This document shows, in pieces, positions 1-11,055 of a stretch of 64,000 bases of DNA. Source of the stretch: Gonium pectorale (taxonomy: Eukaryota; Chlorophyta; Chlorophyceae; Chlamydomonadales; Volvocaceae); the NCBI GenBank assembly GCA_001584585.1, contig LSYV01000027.1, forward strand, positions 963,866 through 1,027,865, in the 5' to 3' direction. The notes under the pieces are model-generated. The model was given only the letters and a program-made list of their open reading frames with translations. It was not told where the DNA came from and did no database searches. A program made the translations under genes and the position numbers. Numbering within the stretch: the stretch's first letter is position 1; every line of letters starts with the position of its first letter.

Positions 1-109
1 CTCACGCCTCAGCCTTCGACTGGACGGGACGGGACGATATGCGCCTGCGGCTTGCTAACTGAGCACGCCTTCCAACCCTGTGACAACTTCCCCCCCTTCC
101 CCGCCGCAG

Positions 110-2049
110 CACGTGCCCATCCGGGAGTCGGACTTGACCGACAACATCCTGCGCAGCAGCGCCGTTGTCCTCGCGGTGCACCCCTGGCCCAAGCCGCTGC
201 TCACCACGCGCGTGTGGTGCCTCTTCGAGGTGCTCACAGCAGCGCAGTCCAAGGTGTGCGCTCGTTGAATTGTTGTCCTCCTGGGTGCCTGGTCCCTGGT
301 GACATGCCTCTGTTCGCTAGTGCTGTGCAGTCCAAGGNNNNNNNNNNNNNNNNNNNNNNNNNNNNNNNNNNNNNNNNNNNNNNNNNNNNNNNNNNNNNNN
401 NNNNNNNNNNNNNNNNNNNNNNNNNNNNNNNNNNNNNNNNNNNNNNNNNNNNNNNNNNNNNNNNNNNNNNNNNNNNNNNNNNNNNNNNNNNNNNNNNNNN
501 NNNNNNNNNNNNNNNNNNNNNNNNNNNNNNNNNNNNNNNNNTATCCCCTGTGTGCCTTGTCGGCGGCGACACGACCCTGTTCGCAGTGGTAGGCGGGTGG
601 CGTGGCCCTGGCTCGCCCATGGTACGGCGTAGAGTACGTGTTGACGACCACATGGATGGTGTACGTCCGGTCAACGACCCTCAACGATCAACGACTAACT
701 GCCTGACCGCCCGATTACCCTCCCAACGGCCCCCCAGGTGGACATGCGGCTCAAGTTCTGCCAGGCCGCCGCCGGCCAGCTGCAGGGCGGCTTCGCGAAG
801 AAGTACACTCAATGGAACTACTCCAAGGTGTGTTGCCTGTGCCCGTACTTCAGCCTCTGCCTCGGGGGCACTCGCATACACGCGCGCACCGTACGTATGC
901 GGCCCCTGGCCTTCCAACCGAGTGACCCCTCCCCTCCCCTTCCCCGCCGCAGCACGTGCCCATTATTGCGTCGTTGCAGGTCCAGCCCAGGGCCGTGTTG
1001 TGCTTTGCCCAGATGCCGGTGTCTAGAGTGTAGCACGCCCGATGATAGCATGCCCCATTAACAAACGTTGACGCGCACAGCCACCCATCTGTCTATGCTG
1101 GCCGCATGTCCCTCGCTTCTACACCCGGGTTTTGTGCCGCCCAGTACGAGCCCTCGGGATGCTTCCGGTCCTCTGACCAAGCTCCATGCCGAACCCCACC
1201 TTGCAGGTGTACGACGACTGCATAAAGGGCGGTCTGTCCTCCGTACTTACCGGAGCGGGGGAGCTTGTCGAGGTGGGTCACGAAAGGTTCCGACCCATGC
1301 GAGAGCGTGCGTGTGCAGCACCGCTGCGCACGGCTTCAAGCGCCAGCTCCTCGGCCTCGGGGCTCTTGCGGAGTGGCTGCATCGATCCCGAATAATGGCC
1401 ATTCGCGTCGCTCTCTATTCAGCGCCCACTGCAGAGAGGAAGCATACCTCGTTGTGCACCTGGTACCCCACGGCGAAGCTTTTACGCACCGCAGTATGTT
1501 TGGGCGGGTTCAATGCTGCACGCGGAGCCCGTTCAATGATGGCGAGCGGCTGGAACGGGCACATCCACGAAGGTGTGGGACAGACCCGCGGGTCAGCATT
1601 GCCCCGTGCGAGCGCCCCTTCCCTCAGCCCCAGGCAGCTGCTGCGCAACTAATGCGCGATAGGCGGAGGCCACCCACGTACCCACGGCGCACAACGGCGA
1701 TGTCTTTGATCCCAAACAGCGTCCTTGCTCTTGCACCTCCACGGGCATCCACAATCCTCTGCACCTCCCCTGCGCGTTTGGGGCTGAACCGTGGGTCGGC
1801 CCCGTCCCTCCCCCTCGCCTCCCCATTCCGCCCCAGGCCATCGACGTACAGCAGGCGGAGGCCACGGTGGCGAGCGACCGCGACATGATCATGCGTCTGA
1901 TCCAGCAGAGCGTGGGCGCGGAGGAGATGAATCGGCTGGTCCGCGAGATGCTGACCACGGGGCTGGCCAGCGCGGCGCAGGAGCTGGTGCAGGCGGACGT
2001 CGGGCAGGACCGCATGGCGTACTACAGCTACGAGGGGGGATGGGACTAG
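110..2049 (+). CDS. TIR-like 'WCLFE' domain protein, C-terminal part (5' end outside window)
   Basis: Four exons (110-253, 738-827, 1207-1272, 1837-2049) join in phase 0 with GT donors and AG acceptors, giving 170 residues to a TAG stop. The first visible exon follows a pyrimidine-rich CCGCCGCAG acceptor, so the start lies to the left. The piece contains TTRVWCLFEVL (about residues 35-45), then a region ending in a helical IDVQQAEATVASDRDMIM segment. In algae and other protists, a W-C-L-[FW]-E core followed by an ID..[KQ]A.A...DR..I helix marks a TIR-like domain, often carried with repeats or signalling modules. The N-terminal partner domain and the role cannot be read here. The first intron contains an assembly gap, and the second contains a copy of the first exon's acceptor. 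I am fairly sure of the exons and moderately sure of the family. Confidence 0.6.
338..541. other. Assembly gap (204 N)
   Basis: A run of N inside the first visible intron of the TIR-like gene. The bases before it (about 325-337, GCAGTCCAAGG) repeat the end of the preceding exon (243-254). Short blocks on either side of the gap, around 300-322 and 569-588, also resemble each other. The gap therefore probably lies in a small tandem duplication that collapsed in assembly. Confidence 0.95.
909..963 (+). repeat. Decayed intronic copy of an upstream 3' splice site and exon start
   Basis: This stretch repeats 67-120: the shared blocks are GCCTTCCAACC, GTGAC, a pyrimidine tract, and CCGCCGCAGCACGTGCCCAT. 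The source is the intron end plus the first 11 bases of the exon starting at 110. The copy lies in the intron between the exons at 738-827 and 1207-1272. After the shared part the sequences diverge. It is direct, not inverted. Confidence 0.85.
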
Positions 2050-4430
2050 GCTGGCCCCGTCAAACTTCCTGCCGTTGCGTGTGCATCGTAGAGTACTGTG
2101 CGTAGGTGTCCATTGCGCAGGTGCGCAGACCTTCGCTGTGTTTGCTGGTTGGGAGCGTCAGGCGGCGCGGTGACCGTTGCCCGCAGGCGGACGGTGAGCG
2201 GTTTCGCGCCCTCTTGCGGTGCTTCAGCTACGGCCGTACACCTGTCTTTATTTCGCGGTCCAGTTTGGGGCGCATCGGTGCCTTTGGCTGTTACAGACAT
2301 CTGTCATAAGAGCACGTCAGGGCAGGAAAGAGGGGCCTGCAAACCTGCTGCATCGACCCAAGCTGGTGATCCCTGATGGCAAACAGCATGCAGTATTATC
2401 GTGGCTCGCTCAATGCAATAACTGACGGCCTCTTGCAATTTGGTGGCCGTGTTTACTTACATGGAGCCCTGTTGGCTGTTGCTGGAGCACCAATTATCAA
2501 CATTGAAGGGCACGCTGGGCACCGCGCATGTTGGGTGCCGTGCTGTGGGCAGGCATCCAGGCGTCGGATGCAATCAACTCACTGCCGCTTACTTGGCTAT
2601 GCTCGACGCATACTCCGCATGGGAAATGTTGTGTGCTGGTTACCGCTCGTTGTGACTGGGAAACGGAATGTACCGGTACGGTATGGCGCTAGGCGAGCGC
2701 GCAAGGCATGGCACTTGCCGACCGCGCTCGGAGCAATCGTAATGCCGGCTGTTGTGTACTGTCTACTGGGGATGGCGACCGGGTGGCGATGTATGGTGCG
2801 AACGGGGGTGGTGCTCTGGGTCATGCGGGGAGCAAGTACATACAAAGTTATCGCATGACCAGTGTGCTCGCTGTTATTGCTCATTCCGGCCTCTTGTCCG
2901 CAAGCTCGGTGCCAGGAGGTCCTCGCGTTGTTGGGTATGACGCAACGCCCCTACCTCCCCTACCCGTTCGAGGTGGGTGGGGGTGCGGAGGTGGCGGCTG
3001 CACCATGGCGGCGGTCGCACATGGCTGAGCTCAGTCGTCGTACTGGATTTTCTACCTTCATCCGGCCTCTGAAGAGTGGACGAGGCCGCTGCTTATATCA
3101 TGCCAGTTCCCAGGCATCACAGGCCACTGCCGTGCTTCTTCTGGCGCTTCTTCTTATGCTTGACTCTGCCAATCAACGTGGCCTTGGCAACGGCATGCAT
3201 CGTTCCAACGCGCCCTACTGGTGACGTGTTGCGCCTTGGGTGTGAAAATCCGTGCACCGTAGGCGGATTTCTGAGGAACGCGGCGTCTTCTTGCTTCGGC
3301 TCCGATGAACACGGTCGGCATGCGCTGCCGTATTGAAGGAGCGAGTTGGCACGGCGTGCTGCAGCACGGGAAGAACTCCGGTGCTGGCCCGTCTGCGCCG
3401 TTGCGCCACGGCCCGCGGGCGAACGGAGGGCGCCGCGGGCCACTTTTGTACTGCAATGATGCCTTTGGTAGGTGCCAAGTAAGTAGACGGTGTTAATGGC
3501 CAGGATCCTATAAGAGCTTACTGGAAAGCAGTTCACCGGAGCTCGGTGACACATTCTACCGCTCATTGCTGAAGCAGCTGAAGCCAAGGCGTCGTTCGAA
3601 ATTGGCAATGCGCACTTTGGGCAACCTGGCGCCGACATGAAGCAGAACATGATTTAGCTTTCTTCCATACACACCATCCAGGCTGCCTGCGGCTCTGGCA
3701 CGCTTCCGCTTCTCCTCAGCGTGCCCCCCACGACCTGGAAGTTCTTGTAGCGGATCCGAGTCCAGGTCATGCTCTGCTCAATGCTGGTCCTGTGCGCCGG
3801 GGCCGCCCTAGGTGCAGCGCTTCTGCAAGGAGGCTTCTTCGCGACAAACGACGGTCCGATCAGAAGCGCCTGTAAAGCGCCCGATGCGTGCGGGCTGCGA
3901 CAGACCGGCACAGGGCACGGCTCCAGCGTCTGGGTCTTCTTTGGCCGTCCAATACCTCCCATCCGCCTCTTGATTGGCACGGTTTACTCATGCACATTGC
4001 TTAGTTCCAGGTTGTATGGTCTCCTTTGTTTCTCGGCCTTGCGACTCTGGGGCAGACATGGGGCCAGACGTGTCCAAGCCGCAAAGTGAGCGATCCTGCA
4101 TAGCCACCCCCAGCTGTACCTGCTCACATGCCCGCTATGGAGCAGGCTGAGCATCTCCCCTGGCTGGCTCCTCTAAAGTCCTCTTTGCGGGGTGCCTTCG
4201 ATCCAGATCCGGGTTGATAAATCCGACGGGGTCCTTCAACCCTGTGTTTGCTATTTGTTGCGTTGGGCTACTGCACTTTTTCCTTTCATTGATAAAATAT
4301 CCAGTCAAACGAGGACAGTCAACTTGCCGACGACACGCTCGCCACCTGTTTCCACATTGCAAGCAACATTATAGCTGTTATTATGTAGCTCACGTTACCA
4401 GCTGGTGTTTTGGGTCGCAACTGACTGTCA
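2050..4430. other. Intergenic region without a confident gene
   Basis: About 2.4 kb between the TIR-like gene and CEP120. No long frame here joins to others by good splice sites or resembles a family I recognise. No TGTAA signal was found on the + strand close to the 2049 stop. TTACA (TGTAA on the minus strand) occurs at 2291-2295 and 2457-2461. Together with the open minus-strand segment at 3556-3777 this leaves room for an unrecognised minus-strand gene. The right end must hold the CEP120 promoter and 5' UTR. Confidence 0.6.
3556..3777 (-). other. Unrecognised open segment, possible last exon or gene remnant
   Basis: On the minus strand, the frame between a TGA at 3778-3780 and a TAG at 3556-3558 is open for 73 residues. 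It has a basic stretch (HAEEKRKRARAAGSLDGVYG) followed by LNHVLLHVGARLPKVRIAN. A possible acceptor, GAGCAG, lies at its start and there is no ATG, so it would have to be a terminal exon. A second frame upstream (minus-strand ATG at 3980) stays open into the same place and passes a run of six G at 3724-3729, where a one-base error would join the frames. I do not recognise the sequence. Confidence 0.2.
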
Positions 4431-7400
4431 ATGGGAAGCCCAGGCGCCGAAGACCGGACGTACATTCTCAGCATCCACATCCAGGATGGTCGCTCATTTG
4501 GCCCAGACTTGCAAGCGGTGGTCTGCGCCGCGACTTTCGCCGGCGAGACAAAGCTCACGCCCTACAGCGTCGGGCGCGACACGCACGTGTGGAATTCGAC
4601 GCTGCAATGGCGCGTTACGATGGACCAGTTCCGTCGGTTCACGTCCCAGGGCCAAAAGGACTGCAAGGTCGTGCTGTCGAGCAAGGATGGCACGAAGTTG
4701 GGATGGTTCCTGGTGGACGTCCGTGCAGCCAAGTTGCAAGCACAGTACAAAAAGGCCGAGGGTAGGTCCCGCTGCGTGAACAGGGGCTAGAGCATCTCGG
4801 CAAGGCTACAGGGCTTGAACCCTCTTCTCTCGTTGCCTTCCACGCGGCCGCCCCTCAGGCGTGTGGACGAGCTTGACGGGGGTTAAGAAGGGGGACGCCC
4901 CCCAGATCAACGTGGTCTCGCTCTTCTACGAAGACAGGCCCGGCGTGCCGCCGCCGGAGATGAAGCCCTCTCCAAGCAAAGCGCGACCGCAGCGGCGGCA
5001 GCAGCCCACCAGCCGGCCAGCTGGCGCTGCTGGAGACGCCGGCGATCAGCAGCCAGACGACACGCCGGCTTCACCAGGGGCGAATTCTAGTGGCGTTGCC
5101 GGGGGCGGCGACGCGCGTACGCCGCGTGGCAAGGCGGCCGCAGGGGCGCCGCCAGCCAGAAATCCCACGGTTGGGCTTCCGAGCTTTGGCAGCCCCTCAC
5201 GCAACCCAGCGGACGACGGGCCCTTCCGGCACTTTGCCCTGACGGTGGACGTGCGGACCTTTCAGAGCAGCAAGCGGTTGCCCCTGAGCAGCGCCAGCGT
5301 CTACGTGCAGGCGGTTTTGCCGGCGGAGCTGATAGGTAGGCACGGCCGAGCAAAGCAGGCAATGTGCCGAGGGACATTTGGAGGCTCCTTCCAGCCCTCC
5401 TGATATGCGATGCGAAACAGCAAGGATGGGCTGAGGCATGTGCTGAAATGCTCCCATATCTCCGCATATGTCAGTGCGTATCCTGGAGTAAGCGCGTATC
5501 TGGCACAGCGATAAACACCGCACTCCCAACCCTGTCCTGCAGAGCTGGTAGTCGGTAGCGGCTTTCGCCTTCCCTCCCGCCTGGCACCGCTGTGCAGTCA
5601 CCCGGCTGTGGACATACCTCGCGGGGCCGAGGGCGCCATCCCCAACGGGTGAGCTGCACTGAAGGTCTGACTCATTGTCATGCGACCATATACTTGGCAA
5701 TCTGATTGCCACACTTTGTCGCCGATCCCGGTTCAAGACGGGGTGCAAGATCACCATCACCCTGTCCCCCACTGACACCCCTGAAGGTATGGCACCCTGG
5801 AGTTCACAGCGGGCGTGGTGCAGCTGGCACGGGTGCTAGCGCAGGAGCCGCGGATCAGCGTGGAGGCCTGGCACAAGGAGCGGTAAGCGGTTCAGCTTGG
5901 CATGCGCGTCATGTGCCACGGGGATGCACAACAGGTCGCCCGCTTGGTGCGCGGCTACCAGCGCGAGAGCATCCGCCGCTGGGGGCGCTTGGTTTCATCT
6001 CTGGAGACTCAGTGCAGGCACAGACTGCGTGGATTCCGCCTTCACCTCGCCCAAACATGTGTCCCCAGGTTCCGGGCGGACATGCTCTTGGGGGCTGGCA
6101 CCGTACCGCTCACGCCGCTGCTGCAAGGTGCCTGGGTGGATGGCTATGCGCCGCTTTTCGCTGTGGTGGCCAACTCTACATCCGGGGAGCTCCATGAGGA
6201 GCGGGTGCAGGTAGGTCTCATCACTACCGTGTGCCGCTCACGCGCACTGCACATAAACCCTGGGCAGCATAGTTTGCCCATCTGGGCACTGAGCAGCTGA
6301 CAAAGTCTTTATACCCAAGCTGCTCCGCGGTACCTTGCCCGTTGCGCCTCTTGCCTTTGCGCTGCAGATGGCCATGCTGAGGGTAGTGTTGTCCCTCGAG
6401 GACAAGGGCCCCGCGCCCGTGCCAGGCACGCAGCCAGCTGGCGAGGCACCCAGCGGCGCCACCATTTCAGCTGGCCCGGCACCAGCTTTGCCCCAGTTGG
6501 TGCAACGGCCAAACCCGTACGATGACCAGTCGGGAGGCGCTGCCGGAGGACGCACCGATAGCGGACTGCAGCCAGACGCTGGGCAGGAGGGTGCGGAGCT
6601 CAGCGTCCGGGAGATTTATCCCCTACCGCCGGCACCGGCACCGGCGCCTGCTCCACCAGCAGATGAGGTCGACGTGCCGGCGGGTGTCTCTGGCGCCCTC
6701 CTGCCTTCGGCAGATACGGCAATGGCCCGGCCGCTGTCACAGCACCAGGAGCAGGCAAAGCAGCTGTCCATGTTGCCGCCGGCCCACACCAGGGTGCCCC
6801 CGCCGGTCATCGACCTGCCACCGCCGCCTGCTGTTGCAGCAGCGCCACCCAGGCGGCCTGGAGGCGGAGCTCCTGGCATGCCAACAGGCCTGCAGGCCGG
6901 GCCTGAGTTTGAAGCTGCCTGGGAGCTCGAGGTCTGGAAGAAAGGTGGGCAGTGCGCCGTGGCTTCTGGGCAGGCGGGGTACCGTTGGAACCTACTGGCT
7001 AGGGCCGGCAGGGAGCACAACGCCGCGAGGATTGAGTTACAGGACAGCTAAGCCCTACACCTGCGGAACCCATACCTTCTCTTCTGACGGCAACACCAGG
7101 TATCGCCTCCCTCGGGCGCCGTCTTCTTGGCTTTCGTCGACCGCCTAGCACGCTTGTATGTCGACATGCACTTGTGCTGCCACGGATGGGCCCGCGCAGC
7201 TGAAGAGGCTCGCTGGCGGTCGGAGCTGCGCGAGCGCGAGGCGCAGCGCATGATGGTGCTGGAGAGCGAGTGGCGGCGCCGCGAGCGCGCCCGAGAAGCC
7301 GAGCTCACCACCCTGAAGGCAGAGTACCTGGCCCTCGAGGACAAGGCGCAGCAGGTGCGGCAGTAGCAGAGCAACCCTGTTCCTCCACTCCGTCAAGAGA

Positions 7401-10400
7401 GATACCTACTTTCTCTACTATTTCCACACAAAATTTGGGAAGGAGGTTGTTCGTGCGTGTCAGCCTGCATTTAAGTATCATCAGCCTGGTTCTGCAGTCT
7501 GCATGAGTCTGCAGTGTATCAGGTGCTGGGCAGCCGCAGGACAGAAAACGTGCTGTTGCTATTTCCGCATGTCACGGCCCTGGTCCTGGAAACAGGTGCT
7601 GGCGGCCGCGGAGTCTCGTGAGCGGCGCATCCTGGCCGCGGAGGAGGCGCTGCTGCGGCGGCGCAAGGAGCTGGAGCGCGAGCACTCCAGCCGCATGCTG
7701 GAGGCGGAGGCGGCGGTGCGGCGGCTACAGGTTGAGTGCGAGCACCAGCTGGACATCGAGCGTGACAGGTGCGGTGGTGGTCTGGGCCCCTGGTAGCAGT
7801 GAAACGTCCATGGCGTACGGTCCCACACTAGCCGTGAAGCCTTGCACAGTACACAGGCATTCCCTGTGCACATGCGTCAGGTCCTGCGCGGCCGTTGCCT
7901 GAGTAGTGCTTCTGCTTGCCGCTGCCATGCTTGAGACCGTGCAAAAGATCTGTTCAGCCCATACCCATACCATGGTGCGCGAATCCCAATACCCTGCCCG
8001 CCCAGGAATGCCGAGCTGGTGCGCCGTGTTGCGATGATGGAGGAGCGGCTGGCGGCAAGTGAGGCGCGGTGCCTAGCCGTGGAGAACGAGTTTGCAGGTG
8101 CGGCGTGTAGCGGACAGCTGCGCAGGTGGATGGGTGCACTAACTGGTGCGTCCTCTGTCCCAGCGTCATCATAACGCCTGGCACAAGAGCAAGGAAGCTA
8201 GCATCCCCGTTTTTATTGACCTAGACCCGGCGGTGTGCAGACTACCGCGCGGCCTCCCGGTCCACCCCTGAGGCGGAGCTGACTCGGCAGCTGGCTGAGG
8301 CGAGGGAGGCGGCCAAAGCCGCGGAGGTGCGAGCGGCCAAGGCGGCTAAAGCCAAACAAGGGTACAAAGAGCAGGTATGCTGGAATGCCTACTTCACTAA
8401 TCAGGAATGAGGAGTGGCTAGCCTGTTGGCGTTGTATCGTGACCACCGAGGCGCAGGAAGCTATTCTGTGCTATCGCCGTCAATGGTGATAGGCTTACAC
8501 GCGTGAACTTGGGCTCCCGTTACGTATGCAGGTGCGGAAGCTGGCCGAGCAACTTGCCTCCCTTCAGCGCCGGCGGCCCCGTGATGAAGACAGCCGGCCT
8601 CTCAGTGCCAGCCTGGCGCTCATCCCCGGCTACAGCTCTGCACCCCTAGCTCAGCCACCGACGGCAAACACGTCCTCCATCCGTGCGGCAGCGGAGGAGC
8701 AGGCCAGGTGGGCAGCGCCCCGTGCAGCGTGTCTCACCAAAGTGCAACGCTGCAGTTCGCTTAATGCAGAACAGAAGTGCAAGAGGCAAACCAATGGGAT
8801 TGCTTAGTGTTGCGTGATTTGCAGGCCGCTGCATGCACCATGCACAACGTGTGTGCTTTCACGACAGTTGAACGGCAACAACGCCAAGCCGTCGCACGGA
8901 TATCGCACGCAGGTATGCGGCCTCCCAGCAGCAGGAGCTGGCGGCCATGCGCGCGCAGCTGCAGGCCATAAAGGCGGCCGCCCTTGCCCAGCTGTCGCCC
9001 AGCACATCGCCGCGCGGCGGGAAGGTTAATGGCAGAGGGGCTGCTGCGGAAGCGGAGCCGTCCGGCCGCCGGCAAGTGCCAGCTGAACCACCAGCCTTCA
9101 CCGCCCCTGACGGTTCGGTAGAAGACCTGAGAGCTGCTGACCAACAGCGCCCAGGTACCTTGGAGACATAGCATGCACCGATCACGCATGAGTCGCCACA
9201 TCTAGCGTGGCGGGTACTCGTAGTCGCTTACGCACATGTTACGGCATAACAAGCTCCAGACACGACCCGCCGCCATAATGAACTTAGAATGGCTCAACCC
9301 GTTCTACCCGCTGATCGCAACGGTACGCAATCATGATACCCCTGTATACGCAGGTCGAGCAGACAGGTGGGCTGCGCCGAGTGGCGAGCAAAGGAGCAAA
9401 GCTCCGCAGGGTCCTACAGTGGATGAATCCTTGGAGAGCGTCGCTGGCCATCACGGCATCGCCCTTGGCGGCTCCAGCTCTTCCCCACTCTACAGCAGCT
9501 CAAGCCATGCAAGTGCGCCGGCCCCTCCGCATTCCTCCACTGGGCTCCACACCGCGGTTGCCGGAGGAGGCGGCGAGGCTGGCCATGGCGAAGAGTGGAG
9601 CCACGGGCGCTGGGCGCAACCCCGCACTTTACCTGGGCCGCCGCGCTCGTCGCACGTTACGCCGCAGTCGGGGCTGCCCAGTTCCCAGCATTCCGCTCAC
9701 GGTTCCGCGAACCTTCCCGCGCTACCCGGGAGCAACACTGCGGTGCACGACTCCGAGCGGATGCCTGCACTCCCGTCTGCACAGCCATACGAGGGGCATG
9801 CGCCGGAGCCTCAGCGGGCGCACGGACACGCTCATGGCGCCGACACGCGGGATCCTCGCAGTGACGCCAGCGGCAACTTTTCCGGCCCGGCTGACCAGGA
9901 TGAGCGGCGGGCCGCTGCGGGTTCCAGGCCAGCTGCCCGCGGCCGTTGGGCGGCATCCGGGGGTGATGCAAGCCCTGATGCCCTGGCCGATGCGCTGGAG
10001 GGCGGAGCAGGGAGGAGCCGTCCCGACGCCATGCCTGGAGAGCCGCGCAGGAGCCTAGCAGACCACCTGGCTAGCGCGAGCGGCGCCGTGTGGCTTAGGC
10101 AGCAAGGGCCGGTTCATGACGCGCGGGTAAACAACAAGGATCAGCGTCAGCAGACAGGCCTATCCACGGCACGACCTGCTGTAAGCGACGAAGGGCCTAG
10201 CAGGAACTGGGCGGCAGAGAATACCGAGGGGCAGGGCCGCGGAGGCGCCGGCGCTGGAGCTCTGGAGGCACAGGCGTCGGCGCCATCCGTGTTGGAGAGG
10301 GCTGCCCATCGCGAGGCGTTTAGAAATCCCGTCCCGGCTCGGCGGCTCTGGGACCGGCCGCCTACGGACGGTGCCGCGGAGTCTGCAGCGGAGCCCCAGG

Positions 10401-10711
10401 GCGACAGCAGGTGCGGCAACATCGTGAAAACGCCAGATGCAACTGCAACTGACAAGACCCTTCTGCATATTTGTAGGCCATGGTATGGGACGTTGACGCT
10501 AGCGAGTTTTGCGACGGAGGACCTCACAGCAACCAGGACCGAGGCTTTCGACGGAAGCCCAGGGGTTGACTTGGCCGAGGTCCAGCGACTGACGCGGCGC
10601 AAGATGGAGCTGCTTCAAAACGGCTACGGAGTGGACGACGAGGCTGTTGCGCTGATTGACCAACGGATACAGGCACTGCTGCAAGAGGGCGCGGGCTTAT
10701 CTGCGGTCTAG
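4431..10711 (+). CDS. CEP120: CEP120 (Chlamydomonas UNI2 orthologue), centriole/basal-body assembly protein
   Basis: Thirteen exons: 4431-4761, 4859-5335, 5543-5648, 5787-5882, 6069-6210, 6368-6944, 7200-7354, 7596-7768, 8006-8097, 8241-8374, 8532-8707, 8913-9154, 9354-10711. They give 1,352 residues; human CEP120 is about 990. Order seen: an N-terminal C2-like domain (residues 10-110, YILSIHIQDGRSFG), a second C2-like region (about 233-400, including VDIPRGAEGAIPNGYGTLEF and SVEAWHKERF), then EFEAAWELEVWKK leading into a long coiled coil (about 565-800), a Pro/Ala/His-rich region, and a C-terminal motif (AEVQRLTRRKMELLQNGYG, then ALIDQRIQALLQE) matching the end of animal CEP120. The family acts in procentriole assembly and elongation; UNI2 acts at Chlamydomonas basal bodies. 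The extra length is mostly disordered. A 66-base in-frame segment, 10411-10476, has intron-like ends. Confidence 0.9.
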
Positions 10712-10885
10712 CCAGGGCAGACCATCCACACTGTGCCCCTCTTGATTGTACTGGAGACTACGACCCGCGGGACCAGCTTGCCATCCAACGGCAGATTGTT
10801 GATCACTAAAATATGCAAGGAATAAACATCATTATACGGAGCCTGGTTATGCTGGTTGCCATGTGAAAGCAAAGTAACGCTCGCT

Positions 10886-10890
10886 TGTAA
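10886..10890 (+). other. Polyadenylation signal (TGTAA) of CEP120
   Basis: TGTAA lies 175 bases after the CEP120 stop. TGTAA is the usual polyadenylation signal of volvocine algae. It leaves at most about 165-300 bases for the promoter of the next gene. Confidence 0.6.
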
Positions 10891-11055
10891 CCCTGGGTGT
10901 TGCGCGGGAAGCGTGTTGCGCCTGCATTGATGCCGAGCTGATAACTGTGTGTGAGAGGCGGTGCCTTTGTATCAACTGTGTGCTCGCACCTGGAGCTCTG
11001 CGCGCTGTTGTAGCTTTCACCGATAATTTATGTTTCGGAGCAGACGGAAAGTGCG

